This document shows, one piece after another, positions 19,127 to 27,994 of a stretch of DNA of 42,557 bases. The first letter of the stretch is position 1; each line of letters begins with the position of its first letter. The notes under the pieces are model-generated. The model was not told the DNA's origin, made no database searches, and saw only the letters and a program-made list of their open reading frames with translations. This DNA is from Prochlorococcus sp. HOT208_60m_813I02 (GTDB lineage: Bacteria; Cyanobacteriota; Cyanobacteriia; PCC-6307; Cyanobiaceae). A program made the position numbers and the translations under genes. Where the stretch lies: NCBI GenBank assembly GCA_002025865.1, contig MWOR01000173.1:1-42557 (forward strand), given 5' to 3'.

Positions 19127-20056
19127 ATGATACTAGATAATTTTTTTAAAAATTTAATATATGAACCAGTTTCAGTTTTAGGTCTTTTAGTTTTTTATTT
19201 TTTATTAATTAACTTACCAATATCTTTGGGTGCAGTTTTTAAAAAAAAGTCTTCTTCTGCTGTAAGACTTATTACGATTTTAGTTAACTTATTGATAACA
19301 TTACAATTACTTTTTAGGTGGTCCATTTCTGGGCACTTTCCTATCAGTAATTTGTATGAATCTCTTTATTTCCTTACTTGGGGGATCACATTAGGTCAAC
19401 TATTGGTTGAAAGAGAATACCAAGTTCCAATAATTCCCTCAATTGCTATACCTATTGAGTTACTGACTGTGGCTTTTGCTTGTTTTGTTTTACCTGAGGA
19501 CTTGAAATTAACGTCCAACTTAGTTCCAGCTTTAAGGTCTAGTTGGTTAGTAATGCATGTTAGTGTCGTAATGCTTAGTTATGCAGCATTAATAATAGGT
19601 TCATTACTTTCAATGTCCGTTTTGTTTATTAATAAAAATAAGCCGCTTCAAATCAGAAGTAGTTCTACAGGAATAGGAGGATTTAAACTTTCAAATAGCT
19701 ATCTTGTTAATGATTTAGTTGAACCTATTGAATTTTCTCATTCAGAAGAATTAGATACATTAAGTTATCGTTCTATATTAATCGGCTTTGTGCTTTTAAC
19801 TCTTGGTTTAATTTCAGGTGCGGTCTGGGCTAATGAGGCTTGGGGCACATGGTGGAGTTGGGATCCAAAAGAAACATGGGCATTCATCACATGGTTATTT
19901 TATGCCGCTTATCTACATATGAGAATAAGCAAGGGTTGGCAAGGACGTAGACCAGCAATATTAGCATCTACAGGCTTTTTAGTAGTTTTAGTTTGTTATT
20001 TAGGAGTTAATTTCTTAGGAATAGGGTTACATAGTTATGGCTGGATATTTGGGTGA
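19127..20056 (+). CDS. ccsA: Cytochrome c biogenesis protein CcsA
   Basis: Haem-handling membrane subunit of the system II (CcsA-Ccs1) cytochrome c synthase, which attaches haem to c-type cytochromes in the thylakoid lumen. It is a 309-residue, strongly hydrophobic protein with about seven to eight membrane segments. The tryptophan-rich haem-binding WWD loop WGTWWSWDPKETWAF and flanking His residues (LVMHVSVVM, GIGLHSYGW) are clear. Its Ccs1/ResB partner is not in the window. The gene stands alone after a 113-base AT-rich gap and is convergent with rpe (21 bases apart). Confidence 0.95.
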   Translation: MILDNFFKNLIYEPVSVLGLLVFYFLLINLPISLGAVFKKKSSSAVRLITILVNLLITLQLLFRWSISGHFPISNLYESLYFLTWGITLGQLLVEREYQVPIIPSIAIPIELLTVAFACFVLPEDLKLTSNLVPALRSSWLVMHVSVVMLSYAALIIGSLLSMSVLFINKNKPLQIRSSSTGIGGFKLSNSYLVNDLVEPIEFSHSEELDTLSYRSILIGFVLLTLGLISGAVWANEAWGTWWSWDPKETWAFITWLFYAAYLHMRISKGWQGRRPAILASTGFLVVLVCYLGVNFLGIGLHSYGWIFG

Positions 20057-20077
20057 CTTGTTAATCTCCCAGAATAT

Positions 20078-20836
20078 TTATTGAGGTTCAGAAAGAACAT
20101 TCCCCTTTTGAGCTTCTTGTGCAACTTTTCTCAAGTCATCACATCCCTCTTTTAATGTTGGGTAAGCAAACATTCCACTTCCTGCAATAAAACAATTAGC
20201 TCCAGCATCTGCACATTGTGAAATAGTCCAATTTGCTTTTATTCCCCCATCAACTTCAATATCGACATTTAAGTTTTTTTCGATAACAAAGTTTCTTATT
20301 TCTCTGATTTTATTAAGCATTGTTGGTATATAAGCTTGTCCACCAAAGCCTGGATTTACTGTCATAACTAAAACATGATCAACCATATCCATAATGTTTT
20401 TAATCATTTCAAAAGGAGTATGAGGGTTTAATGCAACAGAAGGAGATCCTCCTAAATCTCTTATTCTTCCTAGAACTCTATGCAAATGAATATTTGCTTC
20501 GGCATGAGCTATTACTACTCCTGGTTCACCATTCACTCCCTTTGTAGCGTTTACATAAGATTCAAGCATGGTTTCACAGTTGTATTGACTAACCATTAAT
20601 TGAGTTTCAAAAGGGACATTGCAATATTTCCTGCATGCCGAAATCATTTCAGGACCGAATGTAAGATTTGGGACGAAATTTCCATCCATTACGTCAAATT
20701 GAATTCTATCTACCCCAGCTTCCTCGAGCTCTTTCACACAAGCCCCCATATTTGCCCAATCTGCTGGTAAAACTGAAGGAATTATTTGAATTGGTCTATT
20801 GACACCAGCTAAAATTGTTTGATTTGACTCAGTCAT
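20078..20836 (-). CDS. rpe: Ribulose-phosphate 3-epimerase
   Basis: Interconverts ribulose 5-phosphate and xylulose 5-phosphate in the Calvin cycle and pentose phosphate pathway. A TIM barrel of 252 residues. It starts QIIPSVLPADWANMG, with metal-site residues in FDVMDGNFVPNLTFGP, then VMTVNPGFGGQAYIP and the catalytic-Asp segment VEVDGGI-type (IEVDGGI). The sequence is full length with all hallmark loops. It is divergent from glpX, another carbon-cycle gene, across a shared 187-base promoter region. Confidence 0.97.
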   Translation of the reverse strand: MTESNQTILAGVNRPIQIIPSVLPADWANMGACVKELEEAGVDRIQFDVMDGNFVPNLTFGPEMISACRKYCNVPFETQLMVSQYNCETMLESYVNATKGVNGEPGVVIAHAEANIHLHRVLGRIRDLGGSPSVALNPHTPFEMIKNIMDMVDHVLVMTVNPGFGGQAYIPTMLNKIREIRNFVIEKNLNVDIEVDGGIKANWTISQCADAGANCFIAGSGMFAYPTLKEGCDDLRKVAQEAQKGNVLSEPQ

Positions 20837-21023
20837 TTAATTTTTAAAATATTTAATAAAGATACTATATTTAGTTGTTTATTCCTAATTTCAAGTCACG
20901 GCCTGATAAAGTATCACCTGTAAAGAGTTAAAAAAAGCTTACTAGCATAATAATTCTCATTAAAAATGACATTTTTTATGAGATCATACTCAAAACCTTT
21001 AAGAAAAACCTCAAAATTTAATT
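20837..21023. promoter_or_regulatory. Divergent rpe/glpX control region with inverted repeat
   Basis: This is the longest gene-free stretch of the window and must hold both promoters. A CATAAT -10-like element sits at 20946-20951 on the plus strand. Right after it, at 20956-20982, CTCAT and ATGAG flank A- and T-runs to make an inverted repeat of about 11 pairs with one mismatch. Started there, the glpX transcript would begin with this hairpin. No T-tract follows, so it is not a simple terminator. Identified by eye only. Confidence 0.4.
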
Positions 21024-22025
21024 GTGAATCAAACTTTAATTCAAGAAATTCTCGAAGTTGTCGAGCAAGCAGCTATTGCCTCAGCAAAACTAACAGGACT
21101 TGGTCAAAAAGATGAAGCTGATGCTGCAGCAGTAGAAGCAATGAGATTGCGAATGGGCAAAATTGAAATGAAAGGGAAAATTGTTATTGGAGAGGGTGAA
21201 AGAGATGAAGCACCTATGCTTTACATAGGTGAAGAGGTTGGCAGTGGAAATGGCCCAGGGGTTGACTTTGCAGTAGATCCTTGTGAAGGAACAAATCTTT
21301 GTGCGAATAATCAAAGAGGTTCTATGGCGGTTTTAGCTGCCTCTGATACGGGTGGTCTTTTCAATGCGCCTGATTTTTACATGAACAAATTAGCAGCGCC
21401 TCCCGCGGCCAAAGGTAAAGTAGATATTAGAAATTCAGCTACTGAAAACTTGAAGATACTAAGTGATTGCTTGGACCTTTCTATTGATGAGCTTACTGTA
21501 GTTGTAATGGATAGAACCAGGCATAAAGATTTAATTAAAGAGATTCGAGGATGTGGTGCAAAAGTACAACCGATTTCTGATGGTGATGTTCAAGCTGCGA
21601 TTGCATGTGGTTTTGCAGGTACTGGAACACATTGCTTGATGGGCATAGGTGCAGCTCCAGAGGGTGTTATTTCAGCTGCTGCAATGAGAGCTCTCGGGGG
21701 ACACTTTCAAGGACAACTAGTTTATGATCCAGCAATCGCTCAAACTTCTGAATGGGCTGATTACACAAAAGAAGGAAATATAAAACGTCTTAATGAAATG
21801 GGCATAACAGATATAGATAAAATCTATGAAGCGAATGAATTGGCATCGGGAGAAAATGTTGTTTTCGCTGGAAGTGGAATAACTGATGGATTATTATTTG
21901 ATGGAGTTAAATTTGAAAGGGATTGTGTTAGAACAAGCAGTCTAGTTATTAGTACAGTAGATAGTACTGCAAGATTCACAAATACTGTCCATATAAAAGA
22001 TGGTGCTAAGAGTATCAGCCTTTAA
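21024..22025 (+). CDS. glpX: Fructose-1,6-/sedoheptulose-1,7-bisphosphatase class II
   Basis: Bifunctional bisphosphatase of the Calvin cycle (GlpX family), 333 residues. Hallmarks are the N-terminal [17 protein letters not shown], the metal- and phosphate-binding [18 protein letters not shown] and [19 protein letters not shown], and [19 protein letters not shown]. In cyanobacteria this enzyme carries out both reactions and is the main photosynthetic FBPase/SBPase. The start is a GTG at 21024, which gives the family-typical N-terminus. hemA follows 18 bases later on the same strand. Confidence 0.97.
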   Translation: MNQTLIQEILEVVEQAAIASAKLTGLGQKDEADAAAVEAMRLRMGKIEMKGKIVIGEGERDEAPMLYIGEEVGSGNGPGVDFAVDPCEGTNLCANNQRGSMAVLAASDTGGLFNAPDFYMNKLAAPPAAKGKVDIRNSATENLKILSDCLDLSIDELTVVVMDRTRHKDLIKEIRGCGAKVQPISDGDVQAAIACGFAGTGTHCLMGIGAAPEGVISAAAMRALGGHFQGQLVYDPAIAQTSEWADYTKEGNIKRLNEMGITDIDKIYEANELASGENVVFAGSGITDGLLFDGVKFERDCVRTSSLVISTVDSTARFTNTVHIKDGAKSISL

Positions 22026-22043
22026 AAATTCACTTTTGATCTT

Positions 22044-23354
22044 ATGCATATTGTTGTCGTCGGACTGAGTCATCGCACGGCACCTGTTGAAGTGCGTGAG
22101 AAGCTAAGTATTCCTGACCAATCCATAAAAGAGTCATTGAGAGCATTAAAAGCTTTCTCTGATGTATTAGAGGTGTCAATTTTAAGTACTTGTAATAGGC
22201 TGGAAATATATGCGCTAGTAAAGGATAAAAATACTGGAATTTCATCTATTAAAGAATTTATATCAGAATATTCAGGAATTATTTTTGAAGATTTAAATCC
22301 ACATCTTTTTTGCTTTAGACAGGAAGAAGCAGTTTTGCATTTGATGAAAGTCTCGGCAGGACTCGATAGCCTCGTTTTAGGGGAAGGACAAATCCTTTCG
22401 CAGGTAAAAAAAATGATGAGATTAGGTCAAGAGAATCAATCTACTGGACCAATTCTTAATAGATTATTAACTCAATCAGTTAGTACAGGAAAAAAAGTAA
22501 GATCCGAAACAAATTTAGGAACTGGAGCTGTGTCAATCAGTTCAGCAGCGGTAGAACTAGCTCAATTAAAAATTGGACAAGAAAAGGGTTTCGATACTCT
22601 TGTAAGTTTGGAATCAGAGAACGTTCTTGTTGTTGGTGCCGGACGAATGAGTAGGCTTTTAATAACTCATTTAAAATCAAAAGGATGTCATAAACTTATC
22701 CTTTTAAATAGAAATATTGATAGAGCATTAAATCTTGCTCAAGACTTCCCTGATTTAGAGATTGTTTGTAAAGGGTTAAATGAATTAGAAGAAAACATAT
22801 CATTATCTTCGCTTGTTTTCACCAGTACTGCTTCTGAAGAGCCAATTATTGATCTTACAAAAATTGAAAAAATAAATCTGAGTAATAGACTTAAATTTAT
22901 TGATATTGGTGTACCGAGAAATATATCTAATGATGTCAAACATCATGAATTCGTAAAATCATTTGATGTTGATGACTTACAAGAGGTCGTTTCAAGAAAT
23001 CAAGAATTTAGACAGAAAATAGCAAAGGAAGCGGAATCTTTAGTAGAAGAAGAAAGGGTCATTTTTCTGGAATGGTGGGCAAGTTTAGAGGCCGTTCCAG
23101 TAATTAATAAACTTAGATCAGATTTAGAGTTAATTAGAAAAGAGGAATTGCAAAAAGCACTTAGCAGAATGGGACCAGATTTTTCGGCTAGAGAAAGAAA
23201 AGTTGTGGAAGCTCTGACTAAAGGAATAATTAATAAAATACTTCATACGCCAGTCACCAAGTTGAGAAGTCCTCAATCAAGAGAAGAAAGACAAGTTTCT
23301 TTGAAAATCGTTGAAAAATTGTTTTCTTTGGTAGAAGAGGATAAAAATAACTAA
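22044..23354 (+). CDS. hemA: Glutamyl-tRNA reductase
   Basis: NADPH-dependent reduction of glutamyl-tRNA to glutamate semialdehyde, the committed and regulated step of haem and chlorophyll synthesis. At 436 residues it has the normal cyanobacterial length. It starts VVVGLSHRTAPVEVREKL; the catalytic Cys is C50 in LSTCNRLEIYA. LVLGEGQILSQVKK is followed by the NADP-binding VLVVGAGRMSRLL and the C-terminal dimerisation helix. It lies 18 bases after glpX and is probably co-transcribed with it. Confidence 0.97.
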   Translation: MHIVVVGLSHRTAPVEVREKLSIPDQSIKESLRALKAFSDVLEVSILSTCNRLEIYALVKDKNTGISSIKEFISEYSGIIFEDLNPHLFCFRQEEAVLHLMKVSAGLDSLVLGEGQILSQVKKMMRLGQENQSTGPILNRLLTQSVSTGKKVRSETNLGTGAVSISSAAVELAQLKIGQEKGFDTLVSLESENVLVVGAGRMSRLLITHLKSKGCHKLILLNRNIDRALNLAQDFPDLEIVCKGLNELEENISLSSLVFTSTASEEPIIDLTKIEKINLSNRLKFIDIGVPRNISNDVKHHEFVKSFDVDDLQEVVSRNQEFRQKIAKEAESLVEEERVIFLEWWASLEAVPVINKLRSDLELIRKEELQKALSRMGPDFSARERKVVEALTKGIINKILHTPVTKLRSPQSREERQVSLKIVEKLFSLVEEDKNN

Positions 23355-23483
23355 CTTTTTCGATTTATATTAAGTTTTTCCAGTGATTTATCGAAATACC
23401 TTTGTAAAATGACCATTTGTATTTCTAAATATGCCCATAATCAGTTACTTTAAATAATTGTATATCTACCTCCATTAGATTGA

Positions 23484-24779
23484 ATGAAGCGTGTGTTGGC
23501 TATAATCCTCGGAGGAGGAAAAGGTTCTAGACTTTACCCTCTAACAAAAATGAGGGCTAAACCTGCCGTGCCATTGGCAGGTAAGTATCGTTTGATAGAT
23601 ATTCCCATTAGTAATTGTATAAATTCAGGCATTGAAAAAATGTACGTATTGACCCAATTCAATAGTGCATCTCTAAATAGACATATAGGAAGAACCTATA
23701 ATTTAAATGGCCCTTTTGGCCAAGGATTTGTGGAGGTTTTAGCTGCCCAACAGACTCCTGATAGTCCGAAGTGGTTTGAAGGTACTGCTGATGCTGTAAG
23801 AAAATACCAATGGTTATTTCAAGAATGGGATGTTGATGAATATTTAATATTGTCAGGTGATCAACTGTACAGAATGGACTATAGTTTATTTGTTCAACAT
23901 CATAGAGATAATGGTGCTGATTTGACAGTTGCAGCTTTGCCTGTTGATGAAGCTCAAGCAGAAGGTTTTGGCCTAATGAGAACCGATGATGTAGGAAATA
24001 TAAAAGAATTTAGTGAAAAACCTACTGGAGAGAAGTTGAAGGCTATGGCAGTAGATACTTCAAAATTTGGATTAAGTAAGGAGTCAGCTGCTGAGAAACC
24101 CTATTTAGCCTCTATGGGGATTTACGTTTTCAGCAGAAATACTCTCTTCGATCTTCTAAATAAATTTCCTAATTATACGGATTTTGGTAAGGACATAATT
24201 CCAGAAGCCCTCAATAGAGGCGATACTCTTAAAAGTTATGTATTCGATGATTATTGGGAAGATATCGGAACAATTGGAGCATTCTTTGAGTCAAACCTTG
24301 CATTGACTGAGCAACCAAAACCTCCATTTAGTTTTTATGATGAGAAATTTCCAATTTATACTAGACCTAGATTTTTACCCCCTTCTAAACTTGTAGATGC
24401 TCAAATTACTGATTCAATTGTTTGTGAAGGCACAATCTTGAAGTCATGCAGTATTTTACATTGTGTTTTAGGAGTAAGAAGCAGGATTGAAAGTGACTCG
24501 GTTCTTGAGGATACTCTTGTTATGGGAGCCGATTTCTTTGAATCCCCTGAAGAGAGAATTGAATTAAGAAAAGGGGGCGGAACGCCTCTTGGAGTTGGTG
24601 AAGGGACCACTGTAAAAAGAGCAATTCTTGATAAGAATACAAGAATTGGCGATAATGTCGTGATCATCAATAAAGATCGAATAGAAGAAGCAGATAAGCC
24701 AGAATTAGGCTTTTATATCAGAAATGGAATTGTTGTAGTAGTTAAAAATGCAACTATTGCAAACGGAACTGTTATTTAA
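23484..24779 (+). CDS. glgC: Glucose-1-phosphate adenylyltransferase
   Basis: Makes ADP-glucose for glycogen synthesis and, in picocyanobacteria, for glucosylglycerate-type compounds. At 431 residues it is of cyanobacterial length. The N-terminal nucleotide loop is [31 protein letters not shown]. Catalytic [21 protein letters not shown] and the C-terminal left-handed beta-helix with the allosteric region ([12 protein letters not shown] at the end) are present. The enzyme is classically activated by 3-phosphoglycerate and inhibited by phosphate. A 129-base gap before it contains a weak 7-bp inverted repeat (GAAATAC at 23393, GTATTTC at 23419). Confidence 0.97.
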   Translation: MKRVLAIILGGGKGSRLYPLTKMRAKPAVPLAGKYRLIDIPISNCINSGIEKMYVLTQFNSASLNRHIGRTYNLNGPFGQGFVEVLAAQQTPDSPKWFEGTADAVRKYQWLFQEWDVDEYLILSGDQLYRMDYSLFVQHHRDNGADLTVAALPVDEAQAEGFGLMRTDDVGNIKEFSEKPTGEKLKAMAVDTSKFGLSKESAAEKPYLASMGIYVFSRNTLFDLLNKFPNYTDFGKDIIPEALNRGDTLKSYVFDDYWEDIGTIGAFFESNLALTEQPKPPFSFYDEKFPIYTRPRFLPPSKLVDAQITDSIVCEGTILKSCSILHCVLGVRSRIESDSVLEDTLVMGADFFESPEERIELRKGGGTPLGVGEGTTVKRAILDKNTRIGDNVVIINKDRIEEADKPELGFYIRNGIVVVVKNATIANGTVI

Positions 24780-24874
24780 ATCTTTTCCATCATTTTTCGC
24801 TGACATAAGTATTTTTTTTGAGCAATTTTTTTAAGTTGCAGGCACACTGTATTTATTGAGTTTTTTAATTTTTT

Positions 24875-26293
24875 ATGTCCAAGGCACATTTTGGTTTAAT
24901 AGGTCTTGGTGTTATGGGCGAAAATTTAGTTCTTAACGCAGAGAGAAATGGATTTTCTAGTGTAGTTTTTAATAGGACTTACTCAAAAACCGAAGAATTT
25001 TTACAAGGTCGTGGCCTTGGGAAGAATATAGAAGGAGCTGAAACTCTTCAAGAATTTGTTAATAAGCTAGAGAGACCTAGAAGAATTCTAATGATGGTAA
25101 AAGCTGGGCCCGCAACAGATGCTGTCATTGATAATATTTCTGGATATCTCGAGGAAGGAGATTTATTAATAGATGGCGGCAACTCTCAATTCAAAGATAC
25201 AGAAAGAAGGGTGAATACTCTTGAAAGTAAAAGTTTTGGATACATTGGGATGGGAGTCTCTGGAGGGGCCAAAGGTGCTTTAGAGGGTCCTAGTATGATG
25301 CCCGGTGGTACTAAGGCTTCATATGATGCAATAGAAAGCTTATTAACAAAAATGGCTGCCAAAGTTGAAGACGGACCATGTGTTGCATATGTTGGACCAG
25401 GAGGCTCAGGTCATTTTGTGAAAACTGTTCATAACGGAATTGAATATGGAATTGAACAAATACTTGCTGAAGCTTATGACCTTATGAAGAGAGTCAAAGG
25501 TATGAACGGACAGCAAATGTCAGAAGTATTTGGTATTTGGAATAATACTGATGAATTAGCTTCTTATCTTGTTGAGATAACAGAGATTTGTCTAAATACA
25601 AAAGATGAAATAACTGGAGATGATGTCGTGGAAAAAATATTAGATAAAGCTGGCCAGAAAGGTACAGGGTTATGGACTGTTGTAAGTGCTCTAGAACTGG
25701 GGGTATCAGTCCCAACAATTTATGCATCTTTAAATGCAAGAGTAATGAGTTCTTTAAAAGAGCAACGTAGTGAGATTGAAAAAACTATTCCATCTAAAGA
25801 GATAGAGGATTTTGATTTAGGAAATATATCAGATGGAATGAAACCTTTATTTGATGCGGTAGTTCTTGCCACAATAGCAAGCTATGCCCAGGGTATGGAT
25901 ATTTTAAGAGAAGCATCTGCAGTATATAACTATGGTTTGAATATGCCGTCAATTGCTCAAATATGGAAAGGTGGTTGCATAATTAGATCAAAATTATTAA
26001 GTAAAATTCAAGATGCTTACAACAAAGATCCTAATCTAAAAAATTTAATTTTTGATGATTGGTTCAATAATGAAATTGCGACAAGAATAGATAGCTTAGC
26101 TAAAGTTGTTTCTTTATCCACAAAAGCTGGTATACCAGTCCCATGTCTATCCAGTACCTTAGATTATTTGAATAGTTATAGAACCAATAGACTTCCTCAG
26201 AACCTTGTTCAGGCAATGAGAGACTGTTTTGGTTCTCATACATATGAAAGAATTGATAAGGAAGGTAGTTTTCATACTGAATGGATGAAATGA
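24875..26293 (+). CDS. gnd: 6-phosphogluconate dehydrogenase (decarboxylating)
   Basis: Oxidises 6-phosphogluconate to ribulose 5-phosphate, CO2 and NADPH in the oxidative pentose phosphate pathway. 472 residues. The NADP fold LIGLGVMGENLVLNAERNGF is at the N-terminus; GMGVSGGAKGALEGPSMMPGG and the catalytic Lys segment GGSGHFVKTVHNGIEYG follow. The C-terminal tail ends FHTEW, characteristic of the family. It overlaps pgl, giving an operon of consecutive enzymes of one pathway, though in reverse of reaction order. Confidence 0.97.
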   Translation: MSKAHFGLIGLGVMGENLVLNAERNGFSSVVFNRTYSKTEEFLQGRGLGKNIEGAETLQEFVNKLERPRRILMMVKAGPATDAVIDNISGYLEEGDLLIDGGNSQFKDTERRVNTLESKSFGYIGMGVSGGAKGALEGPSMMPGGTKASYDAIESLLTKMAAKVEDGPCVAYVGPGGSGHFVKTVHNGIEYGIEQILAEAYDLMKRVKGMNGQQMSEVFGIWNNTDELASYLVEITEICLNTKDEITGDDVVEKILDKAGQKGTGLWTVVSALELGVSVPTIYASLNARVMSSLKEQRSEIEKTIPSKEIEDFDLGNISDGMKPLFDAVVLATIASYAQGMDILREASAVYNYGLNMPSIAQIWKGGCIIRSKLLSKIQDAYNKDPNLKNLIFDDWFNNEIATRIDSLAKVVSLSTKAGIPVPCLSSTLDYLNSYRTNRLPQNLVQAMRDCFGSHTYERIDKEGSFHTEWMK

Positions 26294-27018
26294 TTGAAAA
26301 GGTTAAAAATGGATATACACTTAACATTTACAAAGACAAATTAGAGCTATCTACAGCGGTTTTTAAGTTTATTGAAAGTCAAATTGTTCATACTCTAAAA
26401 AATAAAGAAAGATTCAAATTTTGTGTTAGTGGAGGTTCAACTCCTAAGTCTGTATATCAATTGCTTTCCAATAGCAATCTTAAGTGGGATTTTGTTGATG
26501 TCTTTTTGGGAGATGAAAGATGCGTTGATCCAAATTCAGAATTAAGTAATTCGTTAATGTTGAAGAATTCATTGTTAACTAATTTTGGATCTAAAGCTTT
26601 TTTTTATGAAATTTTTAATGATTTAAATGCTGATGATGAAGTCATAAAAAATCAATTTATTTCTAAATTATTTGAAAAATGCGGATCAAACCCTCCAACT
26701 TTTGATTTAACATTATTAGGTCTTGGAGACGATGGTCATACAGCCTCACTATTCCCTTATCAAATAAATAATAATGTAGATGATTTTGTTATTTTTAATG
26801 AAGGTAAAGGATTAAAAAGAATTTCATTAACTCCAATGGTTCTTTCAGCCTCCTCAAAGATAGTATTTTTAGTTAGTGGAGCTTCAAAAAGAATTGCTCT
26901 TGAGAGGTTATTAGATGAAAAAGAGCCACCAGATAGAACACCATCAAAATTAATAAAATCTATTAATCAAATTTCAATATTTTGTGATCTTGAATCAGCA
27001 AAAGAATTAGAAATTTAG
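26281..27018 (+). CDS. pgl: 6-phosphogluconolactonase
   Basis: Hydrolyses 6-phosphogluconolactone to 6-phosphogluconate, the step before gnd. About 245 residues, NagB-like fold. FCVSGGSTPKSVYQLL and VFLGDERCVDP bind phosphate, and the catalytic His is in GLGDDGHTASLFP. The ATG at 26281 overlaps gnd by 13 bases. A second in-frame ATG at 26290 forms an ATGA overlap with the gnd stop and is an equally good, perhaps better, coupled start; the difference is three residues. Confidence 0.94.
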   Translation: MDEMIEKVKNGYTLNIYKDKLELSTAVFKFIESQIVHTLKNKERFKFCVSGGSTPKSVYQLLSNSNLKWDFVDVFLGDERCVDPNSELSNSLMLKNSLLTNFGSKAFFYEIFNDLNADDEVIKNQFISKLFEKCGSNPPTFDLTLLGLGDDGHTASLFPYQINNNVDDFVIFNEGKGLKRISLTPMVLSASSKIVFLVSGASKRIALERLLDEKEPPDRTPSKLIKSINQISIFCDLESAKELEI

Positions 27019-27048
27019 TTAAAGTCTATTAATAATTTAAATTATTTA

Positions 27049-27597
27049 ATGAGTAAGAAAAAATTTTTATTTCAGAAAAAGGAGTTTGATGGTTGGAAAA
27101 CATTAAATGATACTGTTATGGGCGGATCAAGTTCAGCTTTTTGTGAAATTTCAAATTCGGGTTTAATATTAAAAGGTAATATTGTTGAGAAAGCAGGAGG
27201 ATTTGTTAGTTGTAGATCATCTATATATAAACCTTCTTTAAATGTATCTGAGTATTCATCCTTTGAATTAAATATTGATGGACAAGGAAGAACTTTTAAA
27301 TTTGCTGTAGCTTGTGAAGATGATCTACTAGGACTAACCGAATTTATTCCGGGTGGACTTAGATGGATTAAATCATTCCCAACAAAAAAATTCGGGACAA
27401 CAAATGTTCAAATTTCTTTTAGTGAGTTAAAACCTTCAGTAAGAGCTAATAAAGTACGTTTTCCATTTAAATTCAAGCCATCTAAAATTAAAAGATTGCA
27501 AATACTACACTCTAAGTTCGGTGATGATGGATTACTTAATAATGAGTTTAAACAGGGTTCAATAAAAGTTTTAATCAAATCAATAAGTGTTATTTGA
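27049..27597 (+). CDS. CIA30-domain protein
   Basis: A 182-residue beta-sandwich protein of the CIA30 (NDUFAF1) family. Family features visible are GWKTLNDTVMGGSSSAFCEI near the N-terminus, GGFVSCRS, a central LNIDGQGRTFKFAV, and a C-terminal IKRLQILHSKFGDDG-like strand. In mitochondria the namesake assists complex I assembly; bacterial and plant members have other or unknown roles. There is no signal peptide. It is in line with gnd-pgl (30 bases after pgl), and its 3' end overlaps the next frame by 11 bases. Confidence 0.82.
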   Translation: MSKKKFLFQKKEFDGWKTLNDTVMGGSSSAFCEISNSGLILKGNIVEKAGGFVSCRSSIYKPSLNVSEYSSFELNIDGQGRTFKFAVACEDDLLGLTEFIPGGLRWIKSFPTKKFGTTNVQISFSELKPSVRANKVRFPFKFKPSKIKRLQILHSKFGDDGLLNNEFKQGSIKVLIKSISVI

Positions 27598-27973
27598 AAA
27601 TCTACCTAAAAATATAGAGAGCTTAATCGCTAAGTCAGCAGATTTAACAAATAAACCTTTTGTTCATTCTGTAGTAAAAATAAATGGTGAATACGAATTC
27701 GAAGATGAAGATATTGATTTAACAGTTAATATCTTATGTCGAGATAAGGAAGGTAAAAGATTAGAAATTTATGATCTTGAATTAGAACTTTTTAAATCAA
27801 ATAAAGAGTTGGTTTTAGTAATCTCTAAGCTTAACTTCCCTGATGAACCAATATTATGGTGTGGAGTTAAAACATTATGGATGGATAGTAATAATGGAAA
27901 AAAATGCAACTCACCAAAATACAGTGCTAGATTGGAAAATTTAGCAAATAGGATAAAAAGTTTTATTGATTAA
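27587..27973 (+). CDS. Hypothetical protein overlapping the CIA30 gene
   Basis: 128 residues from a GTG at 27587, overlapping the CIA30 frame by 11 bases. It is acidic (HSVVKINGEYEFEDEDIDL) and looks like a compact alpha/beta domain. It has a single long N-terminal helix region (LPKNIESLIAKSADLTN), two isolated cysteines, and no signal peptide or membrane segment. I do not recognise a family; it resembles conserved hypothetical proteins of marine picocyanobacteria. Overlap with the CIA30 gene suggests translational coupling and a linked role. It converges on ilvD with 21 bases between stops. Confidence 0.7.
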   Translation: MLFENLPKNIESLIAKSADLTNKPFVHSVVKINGEYEFEDEDIDLTVNILCRDKEGKRLEIYDLELELFKSNKELVLVISKLNFPDEPILWCGVKTLWMDSNNGKKCNSPKYSARLENLANRIKSFID

Positions 27974-27994
27974 GAAAATAAAATTTGAAATGAT

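Noticed and set aside
23393..23425. Inverted repeat GAAATAC/GTATTTC upstream of glgC
   Set aside because: Seven AT-rich pairs across a 19-base loop are expected by chance in this composition.
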